From assembly GCF_000699445.3 (NCBI RefSeq), contig NC_067199.1, positions 35,138,902-35,202,901 of the forward strand: a stretch of 64,000 bases of DNA, written 5' to 3'. The notes under the pieces are model-generated. The model ran no database searches. It saw only the letters and a program-made list of their open reading frames with translations, and was not told the DNA's origin. This document shows positions 1 to 12,826 of this stretch, in pieces (the stretch's first letter is position 1; every line of letters begins with the position of its first letter). A program made the translations under genes and the position numbers. The DNA is from Schistosoma haematobium. Its lineage: Eukaryota; Platyhelminthes; Trematoda; Strigeidida; Schistosomatidae.

Positions 1-1873
1 TATAAATGGTCTTGGACTACAAAGATCAGTGTCAAAAGTGTAGGTTGCGTAGTTTCTACAAACTAGACAACAGTTTATTCAAGTGAGTTACTTTGATCCT
101 CTCATAATTTATTACATCATTCATTAACATTCGAATAGTTAATCGATCAACATCCTATTTAAACTAATCGTAGCAAATGACTTACTAGATGAATGTACAC
201 TATCCTAAATACAGTTATATAAACTCATTACGTTTCATAATATATTGAACACGAAAACATAACATCCAGTTACGTGGATTGTTGGAAACATGACATCATT
301 TATGATGTTGCAATATTAGTCTTTAATTTTAATTTATAACAGAAACAATTATAAACGCAGTAATCAATAACTGTTGAAACAATAAACACTAATTGGTTAT
401 ATTCAGGGTGTAACTGAGACTGCTTAAAATCATGACACTGGGTACATATAACTACTAACCAACAATTCAATATTATTAAAGACTCGATAGTAGACAGATT
501 AATAATAATTATAAGCTCTAATCAGTAATTAACTTGGGTGATGCGAAACTATCCACAAACTAAAACACTTAATTTTATGTATACAGACAAACAATATGTA
601 GCTGCTTAAATAGTCAAATCTTTGGTCTGAACATAAGAAAATTAATGGAATGTAACTGAAAATAAATTAAGTGATGAAATAAACTCAAATGATTGTTATA
701 CTTTTAATGACACTACCGTTTTAACAGAAAATTCTAGTATCAAGTCATTTCGCAAGTACAAGTGGTTTATGTACTCAACTCCCATTGCAAATTATACTAG
801 ACAGCTACCGAAATCGGTGGGGGTGTCGTTGGGTTTGAATGTGAAATCCGCTGTTTGAGATTAGAGTGATATGACTACTGAGTTATTGGTACATAGATTA
901 ACTGAACACTAGTGGGCATATCACTATGCTATAACATAGGTAGAGTTAGTTCCTTCTTCAATAAGTCATTTAGACAAATATCTTTAAATCAATAATGATT
1001 TTGAGTTATTTACTTTTGTCAAACACAAACGTCATCAAAAGTGTAGTTGATGCAAATACAATTCTATAAAATAGTAACTTTTTAAACCCATTAGTACTCC
1101 AGTGGTAGTTGATAGCGTTAACATTGTATTTGTGTCCCAAAGTGAATAAATGTCAGTAATTTTGAATTACAACGATGATTCTGTTAATTAGCAAAATTGA
1201 CAAGGTAAGATTGTAGTAAATCACATTTTATATCAGCGATCAGAATATGCTTCTCAATTCAACATGACTTTAAAGCCAAAATTAATGGATCAATTCGAGG
1301 CAATTGGTAATCAACATATATACGAATAAAAAAAGACAACGAGAGGGTATCCCAACGCCTGACAGTATCAGTTAGACTAATACGGAAGGTAGTGTTGTTA
1401 ATTGTAATACAAACCAATATAAGGCATATGCTGACATTTTTACTAATTTAAAAACAAATTTAAATAAACTAATTCATTAGGTACTTGGAGCCGCTCTCTC
1501 TAATTATATAGGCTAATAATACTACTCTTTTATCTGAATTGACGAAAGGAGAGTGAAGTTTTACTAGGTTATCAACAGTCGTGCTTTACCACATGAACTA
1601 ATTTTCAATAATCTTAAATGCTCTAAGCTGGATAGTTTCTTTTCAATTGCGAAAGCTTTCGTTGTTGTTCTGGAGATCAATGTCAGAGCTTTTATCTGAA
1701 GTAAGCACCAATGATTTTGTCCAGAAAATGACAGAGAAAACTTAACAATTAGAAATTATTCAACTCAGAGAATTCAACATTATCGAAAATATCGCTTCAA
1801 TTATCATTTTAACATGAACAAAATAAATAATCAGACTTCATCTATATAACCTTTAAAATAATGAAAAACTTAC
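1..1873. other. No gene seen; probably cactin intron
   Basis: AT-rich sequence with no exon I can recognise on either strand. It lies immediately downstream (minus strand) of a cactin exon that ends in a clear GTAAGT donor, so it is most likely intronic and the next cactin exon is beyond the left edge. A weak tRNA-like B-box stretch near 820-850 may be an old SINE remnant, but it is too degraded to call. Confidence 0.5.
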
Positions 1874-4800
1874 TTGTTTTTCTAATGCACTTAATTGATT
1901 GTATGTTTTACCCTTTAATGTTTCAGCAACACTTTGCATAACAGACTGACTAATAGTAGCCGAACTACGACCTCTGGTATCGGCACCGCATGCACCAGCT
2001 ACTCCACTATTTTCTTCTAATCGACGCAATTTATTTAATTCATCTTCAACAACAGTTGTAATATCACGCCAATATTCTGCATTACAACCTTTTTCTAATT
2101 CCATATACACTACCTATAGTTCAAAAAAGTATTCCAAGAAAAGTCAGTAGAAAAAGTGGATAGATGAGTGTTGAAACAGCAAAGTTGTTTAGTTAGTAGT
2201 ACATAGGATATTGACATTTAAGATAACTGATCTCAATCCTAATATAACTGCCCATGAGTGTCTGTAATTCTTAAATAAGACTAGGAGTAACAGCGAGGAA
2301 CTTTTACTAGTGGGTCCAACTATATCAAGAGTGAGATAGTAACTATAACTGAGGATAATGGATGATGGTCGAGGAATATCGCATTGGCTGGAGTTAGAAA
2401 TGTAGACAATCGCGTATCGAGCCCCAGTGGTCTAAAGGTAACACACTATTTGCAAATCAAATAATCTCCACAAATCTCTCATTTCAGTGCTCAAGCGGTC
2501 AGTCATAATTATCATATAGGTTTGTACAAAAAAATAAGTTACCATACCGCATTATCATGGTGAGATGACATTAATAAGATGAATAGCAAAGGGGTCGAAA
2601 TAATTGCAGTAATAATGAAAATAAGGAACACTGAACAACGAAACTATGGTTTAAAAGACAGGACGAAAAAATATGTATGAAGGGTAACTGGGATTCAGAA
2701 ACTAGGAGATAAAAAGTAAGGGCACTCGCGCCATGGTAGTCGATTCTGAACTATGTCATCCAACATCTCCAATCATTGATCGCGCTATCTCAAAACAGGC
2801 ATTCTGCACTTACCAACGTGCTTCATACCAACATTCAACGACTTATAGACTGATGTTACGTCTTGATTTGGGCGCTCCTGTTCTTTTTCCAGCTTACTCT
2901 CGCACCAACCAACATCGCGCGACAAAGTAGGGAATGGTTAAGCAAATGTAATACATGTTTCAACCACCACAATCGATGAAGATCCACAATCTAATCAACC
3001 GATTTACTGTTTCTACCTAGTACGAATCCCTAACATCAGTATTGCTCACTTAGTTGTTTCATGATGGGCAACCACTGACTCGAAGATACTTATGTTTAAA
3101 AACTTTCAGCCTACACATGTCTTCTCTTTTTATAGACCATGTTTTATAGCTACATAGTAATACAATGGAAACAGCTGCACAGGGTACTCGTTCTTTGGTT
3201 GATGAATAGGCATCTTTCACCGTAAATAAAACAATTCATTTGTTGAAATCAAGAGTTTAAAAGACATCATAATGAATAACATGGTAATAAAGAAGAAAAT
3301 ATAATAATAATAATAATAATATACAACCAGACCTTAATATCTTCAAGTAAATCTTCTAAATCTTCTATACCTAAGCCAACAAGAAATTGTGTCGGTTCCA
3401 AAATTTCTACTACACCTGATATATCAAATTCCATTGGATCTTCCTCTTGGTCAGCTATATATTTTGCTAACAAATCAATTGGTTTAGCACGTCCATCAGC
3501 AATACGAATACGAGAACGTAATTTAGCCTAATATTTACAATAGTAAAAAAAACAAATATCATATTATATTAAGTAAGATATTGACAAGGTTATTAAAATT
3601 TATCTTGTGTACATCCAAATATTCAGCTAGAATATTGATGGTAATAACAAGGAAAGAAATATAACTTCAGAAAATCTTACTTGAACTACTCATTGTTCAT
3701 AACTATTTTCATATAATAATAAGTTATTACTTCAATTAAACTACCACTCCTTCCGTTACGACTCGTCTACCCTTGTCAAATATTGAGAATTGAAGTGGTT
3801 TATAAAAGTAGTCATGTATAATTAATGTTCCATCAATCTCATAATCAATACAAACATAGACGAAGTGATAGTTAACTACTAACAAGTACATAAATAGAAT
3901 CTAATATACGGTGACTTTACTAATTTGATGTCACGGTGGATCTGATGCGGATGTAAAGGCGCGGATCGGCAAAGCAAGAGAAGCATATTTACAACTGAAG
4001 AACATCTGGAACTCAAAACAACTGTCAACCAACATCAAGGTCAGAATTTTCAGTACAAATGTCAAGACAGTTCTACTGTATGGGGCGGAAACTTGGAGAA
4101 CTACGAAAGCCATCATCCAGAAGATACAGGTGTTTATTAACAGTTGTCTACGTAAAATACTTCGGATCCGTTGGCCAGATACGATTAACAACCTACTGTG
4201 GGAGAGAACAAACCAGACTCCAGCGGAGAAAGAAGTCAGAAAGAAGCACTGGAAGTGGATAGGACACACATCGAGGAAAGCACTCAACTGCATCACAAGA
4301 CAAGCCCTCACATGGAATCCTCAAGGCTAAAGGAGGAGAGGAAGAACAAAGAACACATTACACCGAGAAATGGAGACAGACATGAGAAAAATGAACAACA
4401 ATTGGACAGAACTAGAAAGGAAGGCCCAGAACAGAGTGGGTTGGAGAATGCTGGTCGGCGGCCTATGCTCCATTGGGAGTAACAGGCGTAAGTACTAATT
4501 TGATGTTAAATTATTTCATTTTGAAAAATCTCAAAAATAAAAACTGTACACTTCAATATCCTAGAACAAATATCTTATTATTAATGCCATAACTAAATGT
4601 TAAAATTAATGTAATAGGTTTGTAGAGACTATTGAACTTCAAAGCTAATACCACGAACTGACCTTGGTCAGACAACTCAGTGGTCTTCTATAGGTTCCCC
4701 TAAAATCTTAGGTTTGACCCCAGGTGGGGTAGCGGATGAGTATTGTTAAGGAATAGTAGCTGCCCAATGGATCCTGGTTCTTAGTAGTTTTCAAACTAAA

Positions 4801-7800
4801 GTCAGTTCATGATGTAAACCATAAGTGATAAAAAGAAAATTTGATATAAAACCTTGATAAGACTAATCAGTTATTTAATTTAAATATTTGATTAATTATT
4901 TCACCTAATTCATTTAAAAAATAAAAGTCTATGTATTTGGCTTTCAGTTATGTATTTTTTATGTGAGACATGGTGACGGAACTGTGTAGCTGCCTAAAAT
5001 GAAGTAAGTGGAGTAGGTTTTCTTTAAAACCTTTTTATGTAACACATTTACTAAGTACACATATATGTAGTCAGCTTTATATTATACTTTTTGTATGGAG
5101 TAAGAATGGTGTTTCTTAGGTGTTTAAATCAAATTTAATAGGAGGAATTTGTTAATATTTCTCTTTATACGACCAAGCTACTCTTATTGGTTAGTATTCT
5201 TCGGACACTTTACTTCACTCAACTAGTCCCCAAATTAGAACACGGTTAATAAGGAGCAAAATTATATTCCAAATAAACAAGGTTATATGGGAGTAGGATT
5301 CACAGCAAGAAAAACGTTAGTATATTTATAATTTTGCACGAGAATATTCTAGTCTCCGCCGATTATCCGCTAGCGCTAACTGAGTAAGAAATATCCAATC
5401 AGAGCGCTCCAACACAATCCTGAAAAGAACATGCAGTCGGTCAGTCAGCTACAACGTAGGACCAGGCACATATATGCACCGGTCCAAATCGCCATACCGC
5501 ATTAGCACAGCAAGATGAACACTGGATTCATAGCACTGGTTAAGTCAATGGTGGAAAAGAACGTGATGACAGTCTCGAACCTAATACTCAATAATTAAGA
5601 ACTTAACGATTTAACCAATAAACCACAATTCCACCTTGAGGACTAGTAAATTTACTACAAACGTGGATTACTGATACGTGTAGAAGGAGCTGTACTTCAA
5701 AGATTATAATATGTTTAGGACAGTTTTAGGTTCAGAATCTTCAGGAAAATGTAATAAAATTTATAATGACTGATAATTAACTAATTAGAAATAGCTAGGT
5801 TTAATGTGTCAGTATCTACCTTTATTCTGTAAGTTTTCAAAAAGATATTACTTGTTCAAAGTTCTTTTCAGTATTTTTCTTGAGTTCTAAAGATTTTCCC
5901 GAATAACTGCTGCTAAGTAACTCTTAACAATCACTTCATAATTTAAAAATATCTATCATTTACAAAACAAGATTTATGAAGCCTAGCATACTGTTATTAT
6001 AGATGACCACATAAACTGATCCATCCAATCATAGAAAGAATTCAAAGACAATCATACCAAAAAACAAGTTATATAATCAAAATAAAATTAACCAATGATT
6101 TTTAAGGTCAAGGTATTAAGAATCTCAATACACAAATATAGAACCGCTGAAGTCTCTGAAATTAATTTAGAATTGATTAGTTTCTTAAAGTAATAATGTG
6201 TTTACGTTTTAGAAACCAAATGAATATAAGATCTTGTTCCATTCTATTTTAGCAAGAAAGCGAACAGAAATTAATTTTTGCAGGTATGCTTTGTTGAGGA
6301 ATGCCAACTAGAACCAAACCTAGGTTCAGAGTATCCTATCGGCTAGTTTCAACTACCTAACATATCAACATACTGCAGGTGATGCTAAGTCACTTAGACT
6401 AATTGCCACATTGCAACTTGATTGATAGAATTCGACCAGTACTAAACGACTAGACAAACACAATATCAGTGGTGAATAAATTTTAAAGATTTCAGTCCCA
6501 CGGAAAGTTGGTTGAGGCCCAAATAACTCTCAGTGGTGATGTCTAAGTTTGTGAGCCTGGGTTATGCGAGTCCGAATACAACAGGGAGTACCAGTTCCCT
6601 TAAGATTTTAGATAATTCTTGTTAACCGTGTCCGACTAGTATGAGACCTGGATCTTGAATTCCCTGCTGACTACCTCCGACCGCCCAAAAAACTAATTAT
6701 GCTTGATTGAGAGGTTTACGATGTTTAAACCTAATGGGAAGATTATTTTTATCATGCATTGACACCAATTAGCAAGTCATTGTGTGCTCACGCTAACCAA
6801 CTGGCTCCGACATGGATTCCCGAATTTGTAGTAAGCGATCATAAAAACTAGTAAAGTTTAATATCAATACCAAGAGTGAGGAATTTACCCATCATCGTGA
6901 CCCATAAATGATTATTGTGCCGTATTATTAAGAACTGGTCGCAGTTATAGGTCATATGATTCCAGTTTAGTGACCTCACATACTACATACTCACTATGAA
7001 AAATGAAGGCCTGGCGGTTTCTCCCTATAGGGACTGTAGATGTGCACTGCTGAGACATATGATACTAGAGTAGGAATGATTTTATCTATACACAAAATAA
7101 TGAACATTAGGTTTTATTGTCTTACAAAGGATTAGTGATTAACATATACAACACTGATGGTATGCTCGGATTATTTGCTACCATCTTAGTCCAGCAAATT
7201 AAAAAAAGGTTGTTGAGCACTAAGATATCTTAGATAACTAAAACAAGATAAATATTTGACACGCCAATTTTAGTTTATCACTCAGTAAAAAATCATGCAA
7301 TAAAGTTAGTCAAGTATGAAAAATAATCATCAACATACATTTAAATCGCTACACATTAAAACAGAATACACGACTGGATTCATTAAATGTATCCCAGAAG
7401 CATAATACTACAGAAACCATTGTACGTAAAAATAAGAGAATATATCTATATACATATTTTTGCAGTGGATCAAATAACTACTTATTTAAAATATAAGCAT
7501 ATAATATACTTGTTGTAAATGGAAATGGTCTTCTTGTTGTTCCCATGATCGATAATATTCTGCTTCTTTATCTCGTTGCATCATTTCCATTTCTTTTTCA
7601 TGCTGTTCACGTTCTCGTTCTCTTTCAATACGTCTACGTCGAACAGCTTCCAATTCCATTTTATTCTCTTGCATTTTCTTTTTTTGTAAGACTTGAAGCT
7701 AGGTTTAGGTTGGTATTGAAAAACAATTGAGTGATTGTAAATGAAGAAACAGAAAAAATACTTAAACATTTAACAAAAATAATGAAAATTATAGGTTTGC

Positions 7801-10800
7801 GTGGTTACATTAGAGTAAGTATCATACGTGGTACGATCATCTAAGAAAAATAGAAATAATCTCCCTAACCATGATGTTCAATAAACTGGGTTTGAATAGC
7901 TGAAAAAGAACAGTTTTCCGTGTTAACAAGCAGAAACCGGAATTCTAGGCTTTTCAATTGATCAAGGCAAATCAAGGCAAATATATGGTTCAGTCACCTG
8001 TTCTTCATAACCGCACCTTATGTAGAAATCTAAATGAACAGATAGTATCATTAGAGTTCATACTTTAGACATAGATCTTAAGTATGAACATGGATATGGT
8101 AGATGGGTTACACACAATGGGTTTTTAATAAGACGATGTGATGTAGTTTAAGAATAAATAGATCACACTAATAGTTGGGTTTAGACTATTCCAAAATGTG
8201 TCAACGAGAATCTTTACCGGTGCTTTATCGTGTGATATATGAAAAATCAACAGGACCTATATCTTAATAAAAGCATCTTAATAAGTCACTGATTTACACT
8301 TCTTTTTCAATAAATATATAATAGTCGGTGGGATATTAGTAGGGTGAAAGGATCTTTAACAGCTAAAGTGGTTGATAAATGTATTACGTATATATACCAG
8401 ACTCTGTGTTGCTTATGACTAACGGACTGAGACTGAAAGATGTTTAGAGATGACTGAATAATAACATGAGATTATTCCATAAGACCATTGATTGTTGGAT
8501 TGAGCTATATGGTAAGATGCAAACTTCCTGGTCCGAGTGGGTGCAGCAATTTCAGTTAACAGTTGAGGACCGTGAGTAAAATGGCTCAAAATCAATTGCA
8601 GTGACATGGTTGTATACATTTTCTTCTTATCTTCTATTACACGCTGGATTTTAATATCATTTTATGCTTCTTATCCCGTGATTTTGTTCGATATTATCAA
8701 ACCATATTCTCTATGTTTAGCTCATACCATTATTTTGTTATAAATATTATTATTTTGACTCATGATTTTCTTCCTAATTTCTCATTATATTCATGTGAAT
8801 TCTGTCAATTTGTGTAAATGCAAATTTACGCTAAAGTCGTTTATGGTTAACTGATGTAAAGTTCGAATTGGCTGAGAAACAATATTTAATTAACTATCGA
8901 GAGGTAATCAGCGCGAATAGAATAAAGCTGTTTAAAAAACTACCATCTCTAAAGAACAGGAAGTTTAAAACCTACCTCCTCTTTGGATAAATGTGACAAT
9001 CCTTGTCGTTCTAATTTCCGTTTCCAGACAAATGATTCAGAAAGATGATGATCACCGAATGGATTATCTTCATTTGTATAACCTAAATACTCTTTATCCC
9101 ATCCCATTCGTTCACGTCTCCAACGTTCTTTAGCTTCCTTTTTAGCTAAACGTCTAGCTCGTTTCTCTTCTGGTGTTTCCAGGATTTTCATCAAAGCCTT
9201 AGAACATTTAACGAAAAAAAATAATTAGTAACAAGGAAATAATCTTCAAATGCAACAGACTTATAATTTTTGTCTACAGACCGCTTTTGTCACGCTATAC
9301 TGATCGAATAAAATAAGTTAAACTATTATCCACAAATAAGACTAACTTTTTAGACAATCCACAGAGTTATGTACAAAGCTGTGAGATTTATTAAATACAG
9401 AAAAACTATGAAAGATAGTTTGCAAGATTGTTGTTTAAGAGTTAAGCTTGTAGAGCCACGGTCTTCGGTTCTCATTTTATTTTCTTTATTTAACAGGTAC
9501 AGATTCATGTACTTGGCCCCGAGTCACACTAATTGTGAGAGCTAACGATACTAATCAGTTATATAAACCGAAATACATGGAACAGGGTTAGGATCTGAGA
9601 GCAAGTTGTCTGACTTCTAGTGATGAATGCAATGTGACTCCCAACATAGATTCTTATAACCTTATGTTCACAAACAATTAAAACCAATGATAATATGCGT
9701 TTCTTATAGAACATTTCTGAAATGATCTAATTACTATCATTAGAAAATAAGGTAAATAAAATGCAAAGATGTACACCCAGATTACTAGTGATTAGGATAG
9801 GTGTTGAGGTCTAAACAAGAACGGACTAAATATTCTGTAAACTAACAGAGCTGTTACGAAACAAAAGCTTAATATAAGTCCAACGCATATATCATACGCT
9901 TAATATTCACTAGTAAACATTCAACCTGTGTTCTCAAAGACTAATAATTTCGAACTTATCCCATTTAAAAACAAACCATTTGCAGTCCGAAAAGCTTACA
10001 TATTCATATCATAATATCAGGAAATGTTTCGTCAGTGAAGAAAGGCAGTTATTGCTCTTTTCATTCCGACCACAAAATACCTCCTGCAAAAATAAGATAT
10101 TTACACTGGGTTTTTAATGCATTTTTTGTTCATTCATTGTAGCATATAATAATATGGTAGTAGTATTTTTAATAGATAATGCTTGCAACACCGTTCACTG
10201 ACCGTAGTCGTTTTAGTAAAATTAACCAGTAAAAGTGTGTACAAAATCATGCATGCCACAATAAAGTATACCTTATTTCCGTACTAATACAGAAAAATAG
10301 AAGGGTAGAAACGAGCGAATCTAAAGAAAGCTGGACAGTTCATTGATATGTAACAAGAGTCGACTGAAGCGCTAACACAGAATACAGTATATTTTGGTCT
10401 TAGATGTCAGTGGTTATAATTTTGAATTTAACCTTCGTATCCGCAGTTCAAGAAAAGGTATACCTCCGTAAACAATTGAAATATCATATATTAAAGTCTG
10501 AAACATAGCTACCAAGTGCAAGATTAAATACACAGCTTGGAGCCACACAATCACTGTAGGAACCATCGACACTATCAAATCCCCTAAACATAAACAGATG
10601 GAACAAGTTCTGAACCGGCTAGCCTAATGTTTTAACTACTAAACCACCTTGTTATGTTCTTATGTCCGGTTAGTATATCAATTGATAAGATCGCCAATTA
10701 GACTCGAATTATAAGACCAGAATAATGACGCATAAACTAGTACGAGCAGCCTAGAGTTTCTATTGGTCCTCCGAAATAGTAGCTTCTCTCCTAATCCAGC

Positions 10801-12712
10801 CGACTCAGTCCAGAACGCCAACATCAGCCTCCGCCATACGAATCATATATTTCAGACATACTGGGTTATTATGCAAACAAACCACATCGCATTAAACCAT
10901 AAAATGAAAAATAACAATTATACAGGATCAGGCCAAAAAGTGGCTGTGATTGTGAGAGACTGTTACCAATAAATCGGAAATATCTTAAGAATATTAAATC
11001 TTATAATAACAGTCAGTAGGTTAAATAAAAGCTCATAATAAAAGGAATATGAATATGCATATAATATAGTTACTTAATAGTTATACAACAAGAATATAAA
11101 TATAACAATAGTCCACAAATAGATCCCAGCGGTTACTATCCACCTATTCTCCGTCTGGATATAACACCTCCCCTTTTTTGAAGCATTAAAAATGGGGGTG
11201 TTCACATGGTTTTGCCTGTTTCCACGTAAAATCATATCCTGATCAAAATAGGTAATTCTGATTTTCCGACATTATCCTCCCCCATGAAACAATGTTAGAT
11301 CTTCATAAACCCAAGTAAGAAATGAGGTAGCTTTATTTGAAGCATATTTCTTACATTTACTAAAGAATCCACTAGAACTGACTGCATTAGAAGAATAAAC
11401 GACGGATGATATGAAATCATCCGAACTGTAATTAAGTTCGAGCTCATTTAGGAATCGCGCTTCACGTTGAGCAAGTTTCCCACCAGAAACAAATACATTA
11501 TGCTGACAAATAACATTCAATATGACAACATCAGAATTTGATTGTTCTGAAATATTTTCCTCAATCTTATTAAGAATCTGATTGCTGAATAATTAATCAT
11601 TAGAAAAACCAGCATCTACCAAAATCGCATCAGATTTTCGATCACGGATTGATTCATTCGACACATTGTTCTCATATTTATAAGAAATGTCATCAAAAAC
11701 ATATGGCTCATTAAAACAACCCGTATCTGGTAAAATAACTTGATAATTAACAGGCCAAAAGAACATAACAATTGGCGACGAAGGTGAAAGATCTACACTC
11801 TCAACCTTCACAAGAGCAAATTAGTTTTGGTAGATGCATTAAAAAACTAGCGTAAACATCTTATTTTTGCAGGAAGTATTTTGTGGTCGGAATGAAAAGA
11901 GCAATAAGTGCGAATGAATTATTGCTCATTTTGTCGTTCTCTACTGACGAAATATTTTCCGATATTATGATATGAGGTTGTAAGCGGCTGAAGAGAAACT
12001 ACAAGATAAAATGAATTCATATATTCTGCTACGCTCATTGTTTTTGTTGTGATCAAACTGTACATATTCCTTGAAATATTTGTGCTTCATTTCTGCATAC
12101 ATTATGAAGTTATGAATCGTGATAGTTTTTAATTCACCATGTATTCAAGTAGTATCGGGGAATAAGTGATCTATACTGCCTAGCTAACTACTAAGAATGA
12201 CATTAATCAACTGAATATATATATAGCCTTAGTCAATTTTACTAATGAGAAAAATTTTGTAGAAATGTATGGTAACTGCCTACCTTCTTTTGTCGCCTTT
12301 CCTCACTAATCTTTTGTATTTCTTCCAGTGAAAGAGATAACAATTCCTTGGGAACAGCGGCTGATGATGTATGTTTCTTCGTGGTTCCATTATCAGAGCG
12401 ATTGTCATATGACGACGATGATGATGAAGAGGACAATGAGTTAGATGATGACCTCCTATGCTTTTTTCTTTTCTTTTTGGAAGAATGGTGGGATGTCTTA
12501 TGTTCTGAATGGGTTGTTGACTTAATCGAACTATGAGACTTAGTCTTGCTATGTTTATGATTAGACGACCGACTGACGTAAGACATTTTATCATCGTTAC
12601 TATCAATGCTAGAACTTCTGCGGCGATTTACAGTAACCTTATCGTGTTTGTAATATGAGCTGACTTCCGACTTAATTTTATGACTCATCTCCGACAAACG
12701 ACCGTGATTTAT
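1874..12712 (-). CDS. CACTN: Cactin, N-terminal and middle part (partial, 5 exons)
   Basis: Visible exons on the minus strand are 12712-12284, 9197-8976, 7698-7510, 3527-3333 and 2113-1874. All have GT-AG borders and lengths divisible by three (429, 222, 189, 195, 240 bp), giving 425 codons. The first exon encodes a Ser/Lys/His-rich, RS-like N-terminus. The next ones carry the strongly conserved cactin middle domain: [19 protein letters not shown], then NEDNPFGD, an Arg/Glu-rich helix, [30 protein letters not shown], and [10 protein letters not shown] joined to YMELEKG and KGKTYNQL. Cactin is a nuclear protein found with the spliceosome and was first described as a Cactus/I-kappa-B interactor; that role is family knowledge. 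The C-terminal cactin domain is not in the window. In the 2113 exon the acceptor that keeps phase adds one extra Val compared with the usual spacing. The start codon is uncertain: it could be the internal ATG at 12688-12686 or an AUG supplied by spliced leader. Confidence 0.93.
3940..4498 (+). pseudogene. RTE-type (SR2-like) non-LTR retrotransposon, 3-prime end
   Basis: A plus-strand reading frame resembles the C-terminal part of RTE-clade reverse transcriptase proteins: [12 protein letters not shown], then [16 protein letters not shown], a WKWIGHT segment and ALTWNPQG, ending in [15 protein letters not shown]. One in-frame TAA interrupts it near 4328 (after ALTWNPQG), so it is dead. It sits antisense inside the cactin intron between exons 7510 and 3527. 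5-prime truncation is typical for target-primed insertion. SR2 is the schistosome RTE family; the exact subfamily is not established here. Confidence 0.8.
4655..4830 (+). repeat. Degenerate tRNA-related SINE
   Basis: The stretch has the order of the hammerhead SINEs found later in the window: an A-box-like CTCAGTGGTCT, a B-box-like GGTTTGACCCC, a relic of the ribozyme zone (GGATGAG) and the tail ending AGTCAGTTCATGATG. The catalytic GAAA is lost. It lies in a cactin intron. Confidence 0.55.
6370..6690 (+). repeat. Degenerate hammerhead-SINE-like repeat (family C)
   Basis: Diverged relative of the repeats at 38005-38240 and 39290-39485. Shared landmarks in the same order are GATAGAATTCGACCAG, then GGGAGTACCAGTTCCCT with AAGATTTTAGAT, and a final CTACCTCCGACC. 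The ribozyme core is not preserved. It is intronic to cactin. Confidence 0.5.
9998..12040. mobile_element. Penelope-like inverted-repeat element in cactin intron 1
   Basis: Two arms, 9998-10102 and 11852-11975, are inverted copies of each other at high identity. Shared blocks include CTTATTTTTGCAGGA, TTTTGTGGTCGGAATGAAAA and GATATTATGATATGA. Just outside the right arm, 11976-12034 matches the terminal repeats of the Penelope-like element at 62.6-63.7 kb (GGTTGTAAGC then ATAAAATGAATTCAT). That match is why I assign it to Penelope-like elements, which often have inverted terminal repeats. The interior has two unrecognised minus-strand open frames, about 11811-11593 and 11520-11272. No RT or GIY-YIG motif is visible inside, so this is a partial or non-autonomous copy. 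Confidence 0.5.
11979..12034 (+). ncRNA. Decayed hammerhead ribozyme in Penelope-like repeat
   Basis: A conserved-looking CTGAAGAG (CUGANGA core) is followed by the palindrome ATGAATTCAT, which would form stem III, and then ATTCTGCTAC, whose CTGC can pair with the bases before the core. The second core block GAAA has become AGAT, so catalysis is unlikely. Confidence 0.45.
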
Positions 12713-12826
12713 CTGAAAACAAACACTTGATAAACGAACGGGATAAACAGGGCGAAATGAAAAGAAACTCTGTGCAATATTTCATTATATTTTACTACAA
12801 CTGTACAAGTACTGAGTCAAGAACGA
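12713..12826 (-). promoter_or_regulatory. TIMM22-cactin intercistronic spacer with 3-prime splice acceptor
   Basis: Read on the minus strand, the 114 bp between the TIMM22 stop and the first cactin exon contain an AATATA hexamer (possible variant polyadenylation signal), a pyrimidine-rich stretch and a strong acceptor TTTGTTTTCAG at 12713. No upstream donor or first exon for cactin fits in this spacer. The arrangement suits cleavage of a shared pre-mRNA and spliced-leader trans-splicing, a process known in schistosomes. Usage is inferred, not shown. Confidence 0.6.

Noticed and set aside
12280..12606. Open frames of 108 aa (minus) and 62 aa (plus) over the Ser-rich exon
   Set aside because: They are shadows of the cactin N-terminal exon in other frames; the cactin frame fits splice borders and protein homology.
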